Assembly (NCBI GenBank): GCA_964418835.1
Contig: CAYQNJ010000011.1
Location: 1-46,598, forward strand
Length of the DNA stretch: 46,598 nucleotides
From: UBA9076 sp964418835
Lineage (GTDB): Bacteria; Bacillota_I; Bacilli_A; Erysipelotrichales; Erysipelotrichaceae
Direction of reading: 5' to 3'
The notes under the pieces were generated by a model. That model was given only the letters and a program-made list of their open reading frames with translations. It was not told where the DNA came from and did no database searches. Each line of letters starts with the position of its first letter. Within the stretch, counting starts at the first letter, position 1. The translations under genes were made by a program, and so were the position numbers. This document shows, piece after piece, positions 42,832 to 46,598 of the stretch.

Positions 42832-45097
42832 TATTTATAGACCTTCCTTTTGATTTTAAATCAAAAATCAATAAAGCAACTATCCCCAATGCTCCAATTA
42901 TAGTACTATATGCACCATACCTAAACCCAATAGGTGTAAATTGTAGGGTTATATAATGTTCTCCTGGTTCCAAAATTATACCTGTAAACCCACCTTGAAC
43001 CTTATATGTATCAACTTGAACTTCATTATCATATACTTTCCAACCTTCACTATAAGGTATAGAAAAATATAATACTTGTTTAAAGTCATTTTTAATTTGT
43101 CCATATAAATGGTTATCATTATAAAATTCTAATAATTCAAAGTTAATTGGATTGTTTTCTTGTATATCTTGAACTTTATTATATAAATCTTCATCTACTA
43201 ACAATTCATTATTCCAATCTAAATCATGATTAATTATTAATCCTTCTTCATTGTATTCAATTTCTAAATTATTTTTAAATCGACTATATGTAAAACCAAT
43301 TGGTCTATAATTTTCTAATTTATACATCATTAAATGATTAATATTATTATAATATGTCCACTCATACCCTTCAGGTAACATACTTTCATCACTAACTATA
43401 TAATACTTTACTCCAAGCATCCTTAAAGCTTCTATGTTGTTTATATTAATAATATGCCAGTTAAAACCATTTAATTCATTAAACTGTTTTAAAGAAGGTT
43501 CCATAGTAGAATCATAGGTTGTAGTAGAATAAAAATTCATTTTAATTGGTTGATTTAAGTTCATTTCACTACTTGGTAATAATTCTTCTGGATTTACATA
43601 CATTCTATAAAATTTATCTTCATCAATTGATTTGTAGTATGAAATCGCATTTTTATCTAATGTTAGATTATATGTATAGTATGTTGAGTTTAACACTATT
43701 AAACAAATAGACATCATTAAGCTAACTTCAATTACTGTAAGTATGTATATGAGTTTATAATTTCCAGACTTTATTAAATATATGTATAAACATAAAATTG
43801 AAAAAGCGATTAATATAACAATAATATGTTCTTTAAAATACTCAAAATTTGCAATTTTAAGTATAAACATCAAAATAAAACTAACCATAAAAACAAGTAT
43901 ATAATTTAAGGCTCCTTTTAATATAAGACCTGCTTTCTTTTCAAAATGAGTTAGATAAATTGAAACTATTAAGGCATTAATAAAGGTTACCAAAAACATC
44001 CATCTCATAGAACTTCCACTAAAGCCATGGAATATTGAACTAACAAAAGGAACTAAAGTACTAATTAGTACAACAATATAAAATATTTGAATTGCTTTAT
44101 CTTTATGGTCTTTTTCATCTTTATTAATCAATGAAAATATTATCGGAGCGCTTATTGCGCCAGTATAAATAGAATACCAACCTAAATGTCCATTAGAATC
44201 CGCATAAAACATATATCCATATTTTGAAAATAGAGTAATTGGAGATGTAATATAGTTAAATAAAAATCCTAAATAAACTTTTATATTATATATAAACATA
44301 AATGAAGAAGAACCAACTCTTTCATTTTGTAGTATATACATTATTCCAGGTATCAGTAATATTCCTGCTAGTGATATTCCAATTAAATAAGATAATATCA
44401 ATGGTAATGCGGATTTTAAAATACTAAACACTTTAAAAGGTTTTCCATGATAATAAACAGTAAAGAAGTAATATATCACCATCATTAAAGAAGTTGGAAA
44501 TAAAAAGTAATAGTTTTGAAGAGCTAGTATAGTAATAGTTAATGCAAAAAATGATAGTTTTCCTTTTCTTAGGAAAAACTCAATACCGGCAAAAGCTAAA
44601 GGTAAAAAACAATAGAATCTATGAAACATATACTGTCCAACATAAATTGAAGCTATACCGCTAAATGCATATATTATAGATCCAACAATAATAGCCTTTT
44701 CTCTTTTTAAACCAAATGCTCTTAAAAATATAGAAAAATTAAATCCTGAAAGAATTATTATTAAAACAGTAACCCACTTTAAACCAACCTCTACATCCTT
44801 AAACAACATTAATAAAGGCATAAATACATCACCTGTCACATAATATAGTTTTGATGCAAAGAAATTATTACCTAAATATGTATCAAATGAATAAAAAGGT
44901 AATGTCTTAGTTTCAAAGAAATACAATATTAATCTTTTCCATTCTTCATAAAAATAACTGTATTGAAGTTGTTGGTCTGCGCTAAACAAGAATGGTTTTA
45001 TATTTAATAAGTATGGTGAAAATACTATTAGTGTAATTAATGTTAATATACCTAATATTATTAAATGCTTTTTATAATTTTCCCTTATATATTTCAT
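42824..45097 (-). CDS. YfhO family GT-C glycosyltransferase (second copy)
   Basis: 757-residue membrane protein with about 13 helices and a large C-terminal outside domain. FSADQQLQYSYFYEEW near residue 39 aligns with the acidic loop of the first YfhO, though with one Asp (Asp41) instead of two. The C terminus has the YSEGWKVYDNEVQVD signature. The ATG at 45097 overlaps the TGA of the upstream gene; a TTG six codons earlier is less likely. It lies between two other GT-C-like genes, with no GtrA or polyprenyl-P GT2 in the visible part of this operon, so it may share the donors made at 37324 or 20450. Confidence 0.88.
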   Translation of the reverse strand: MKYIRENYKKHLIILGILTLITLIVFSPYLLNIKPFLFSADQQLQYSYFYEEWKRLILYFFETKTLPFYSFDTYLGNNFFASKLYYVTGDVFMPLLMLFKDVEVGLKWVTVLIIILSGFNFSIFLRAFGLKREKAIIVGSIIYAFSGIASIYVGQYMFHRFYCFLPLAFAGIEFFLRKGKLSFFALTITILALQNYYFLFPTSLMMVIYYFFTVYYHGKPFKVFSILKSALPLILSYLIGISLAGILLIPGIMYILQNERVGSSSFMFIYNIKVYLGFLFNYITSPITLFSKYGYMFYADSNGHLGWYSIYTGAISAPIIFSLINKDEKDHKDKAIQIFYIVVLISTLVPFVSSIFHGFSGSSMRWMFLVTFINALIVSIYLTHFEKKAGLILKGALNYILVFMVSFILMFILKIANFEYFKEHIIVILIAFSILCLYIYLIKSGNYKLIYILTVIEVSLMMSICLIVLNSTYYTYNLTLDKNAISYYKSIDEDKFYRMYVNPEELLPSSEMNLNQPIKMNFYSTTTYDSTMEPSLKQFNELNGFNWHIININNIEALRMLGVKYYIVSDESMLPEGYEWTYYNNINHLMMYKLENYRPIGFTYSRFKNNLEIEYNEEGLIINHDLDWNNELLVDEDLYNKVQDIQENNPINFELLEFYNDNHLYGQIKNDFKQVLYFSIPYSEGWKVYDNEVQVDTYKVQGGFTGIILEPGEHYITLQFTPIGFRYGAYSTIIGALGIVALLIFDLKSKGRSINIE

Positions 45098-46598
45098 TTT
45101 GACCACTCTAACCAATCATAATGCATTTCAAATATTCTATAAGAACTTACTTCTAAAACCTTATCTCCACAATATCCAATTCCATTTTCTAATTCCATAT
45201 TGTATTGTGCTTCTATAATCACATACTCAACATTTCTTTCTTGTGCTAGTTCACAAGCATTAATATAATCACCTTCTATTTTATCTAATCCTGGTTCATA
45301 TCTATAAAACACTCTTTGAAACATAGCTTCTGAAGTGTTATCCTCTCCATGACTATAAAGATTAGCTTTAACATTTTTAATGTTAGCATCAGTAAATGAT
45401 TCCGCTGAATATATTTGTGACGCAATTATTGTAGTACCCTCTTTATTTAATAATACTTCTTTTTTAAACTTATCCAAAACTTCAATCTCTAAATTATCAA
45501 CGTGATACAGAGGGTTATAATCATCATCATTAAAGCCCATAAACATCCATGTTTGATTCTTTGGTACTTCATTCACAAACAGTATAAATATCACTACAGA
45601 TAAAGCTATAGCTTGTTTATTGTTTAATTTATCAAGCAAATAAGTTAGGAATAAAGTGATAGTAAATATATTAAAGAATAAATCATATATTCTGAAATAA
45701 ACTACATTTGTCATATAAGTCATTACAAATGTAATAACCCAAGGATTAAAGAATGTTAGAAATATTGTAATAATATGAAATGACATATAATCATCAGGTT
45801 TATTCTTTTTAATATGATTAAATAAATAATAAATAATACTTATCCATACAAATATACAAAATATACTTGTAATAATTGCTTGGGGTGAATCAAATCCAAA
45901 TTCGAATAAATTCTCAATACCCTCATATGCATGTTTATCAAAGAAATATGGTGATATATCAAAATAAGATATATTAAATCTTGGTAAGTTAAATGATGGT
46001 AATCTAGTCCATATTCCAAATAATAAAGGAATGATTACCATTATTATCTTCCATGTTTTATTTATTATTTTTTCTATTAATTTATCTAATTTAAATAATA
46101 CTAATAATGCATAAAATCCATATAAAGAATTAATATAAATCATTACATATACAACATATAAAGATGCAAATAACATTGGTCCAATACTTAATAAAACTAT
46201 TTTATTTAAATAACCACTTTCATTTTTTGAAGCATAATAAAACATTAGTGCATATAAAACAAATGCTGCAAAAAAGAAACCAGTAGATGTTTGAGAAATA
46301 ATTGATATAAATGATAATTCTAAAACTATGAACTTTCTCCATGTAAATTTCTTTAACATTGATATTATTACAAAGAATATTATTACAATAGATATTCTTC
46401 TAAAAGAATTACCTAAATAAGGAGTTTGTAGGTACCAATAAGCCCCTATTGTATATACAAATAAAGTAATACCTACTGTCCAACTAATAAAATTTCTACT
46501 TACCTTTTCTTTAACATAATTCATTGTTTCAACAATTGTAAAAGATAATATCCAAAATAGTACTATTGAAGGAACCCAAGCAACTATAGAAACTGGTA
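45094..46598 (-). CDS. Large polytopic membrane protein, 5' end cut by the window (DUF6077-like)
   Basis: At least 501 residues, about 9 helices and a soluble C-terminal domain. An ATG at 46524 could be taken as start, but the frame stays open to the window edge and those codons encode hydrophobic residues (WVPSIVLFWILSF) continuing a helix, so the true start lies outside. The region after them (VETMNYVKEKVSRNF) resembles residues 20-35 of the protein at 29475, and the C-terminal ELAQERNVEYVIIEAQYN resembles its FLQENYGIDYVLLEYWEN, so they are paralogues. Its TGA overlaps the YfhO start. Function unknown; probably a GT-C-like surface enzyme. Confidence 0.75.
   Translation of the reverse strand, partial: PVSIVAWVPSIVLFWILSFTIVETMNYVKEKVSRNFISWTVGITLFVYTIGAYWYLQTPYLGNSFRRISIVIIFFVIISMLKKFTWRKFIVLELSFISIISQTSTGFFFAAFVLYALMFYYASKNESGYLNKIVLLSIGPMLFASLYVVYVMIYINSLYGFYALLVLFKLDKLIEKIINKTWKIIMVIIPLLFGIWTRLPSFNLPRFNISYFDISPYFFDKHAYEGIENLFEFGFDSPQAIITSIFCIFVWISIIYYLFNHIKKNKPDDYMSFHIITIFLTFFNPWVITFVMTYMTNVVYFRIYDLFFNIFTITLFLTYLLDKLNNKQAIALSVVIFILFVNEVPKNQTWMFMGFNDDDYNPLYHVDNLEIEVLDKFKKEVLLNKEGTTIIASQIYSAESFTDANIKNVKANLYSHGEDNTSEAMFQRVFYRYEPGLDKIEGDYINACELAQERNVEYVIIEAQYNMELENGIGYCGDKVLEVSSYRIFEMHYDWLEWSK

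Noticed and set aside
45094..46524. Complete gene starting at ATG 46524
   Set aside because: The frame is open to the window edge, the extra codons complete a hydrophobic helix, and no ribosome site precedes that ATG.
457..46598. Mollicute-type code with TGA read as Trp
   Set aside because: NagB ends at TGA where its homologues end, several pairs overlap as ATGA with TGA as stop, and conserved Trp residues (for example in WCGPC of thioredoxin) are TGG.
1..46598. tRNA, rRNA, riboswitch, transposase or phage genes
   Set aside because: Intergenic regions are all under 150 bases and hold only promoters and terminators. No transposase or integrase motifs or terminal inverted repeats were seen.

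Overview
The window is very AT-rich and densely packed. Genes use ordinary bacterial Shine-Dalgarno sites, and TGA is a true stop: several gene pairs overlap as ATGA and Trp is TGG. Thioredoxin, NagB, DegV, an LCP-family wall-polymer transferase, MBOAT/SGNH acyl-transfer proteins and YfhO/GtrA glycosylation proteins point to a low-GC Gram-positive (Bacillota, Bacilli/Erysipelotrichia-like or a walled relative of Mollicutes). The species cannot be named from the sequence. A block of exactly 100 N inside a repeat marks this as a scaffolded assembly, possibly metagenomic.

Layout. (1) 1-2.1 kb, minus: a small metabolic group (LacX-type aldose epimerase, nagB, trxA) ending in a terminator. (2) 2.2-4.3 kb, plus: a membrane-anchored phosphodiester-glycosidase-family protein overlapping an anchored protein of unknown function. 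(3) 4.3-12.2 kb, minus: flippase, three GT2 glycosyltransferases, a second flippase and a GH43-type lipoprotein, with its own promoter. (4) 12.3-16.3 kb, minus: rmlA, an SDR epimerase/reductase, rmlB and glf, with promoter and terminator. (5) 16.3-17.2 kb: degV, with its own promoter and terminator. (6) 17.3-21.4 kb: DPM/GtrB-like GT2, an anchored unknown protein and a multidomain LCP protein whose Pro/Thr-rich tail holds the gap and a probable one-base indel. (7) 21.4-29.0 kb: GT2, GT4, a DUF6056-like membrane protein, a Wzy-like polymerase, GT2, rmlC, GT2. (8) 29.0-38.3 kb: Und-P-sugar-type GT2, YfhO, SGNH protein, HAD phosphatase, third flippase, a large membrane protein and GtrA. (9) 38.3-41.0 kb, plus: DHHW/AlgX-like protein and MBOAT acyltransferase behind a palindrome-bearing promoter. 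(10) 41.1 kb to the end, minus: a partial large membrane protein, a second YfhO and a PTPS-related membrane protein.

Taken together, about 42 kb is a cell-surface glycopolymer locus. Nucleotide-sugar genes supply dTDP-linked deoxysugar and UDP-galactofuranose. Cytoplasmic GT2/GT4 enzymes build lipid-linked repeats, three flippases and one Wzy-like protein export and polymerise them, and the LCP protein probably attaches the product to the wall. Separate lipid-P-sugar synthase/GtrA/YfhO modules and O-acyl-transfer modules probably decorate polymers outside the membrane. No priming glycosyltransferase, chain-length regulator or recognisable RmlD is present. I saw no tRNA, rRNA, CRISPR array or transposase, and no gene-free stretch over 300 bases.
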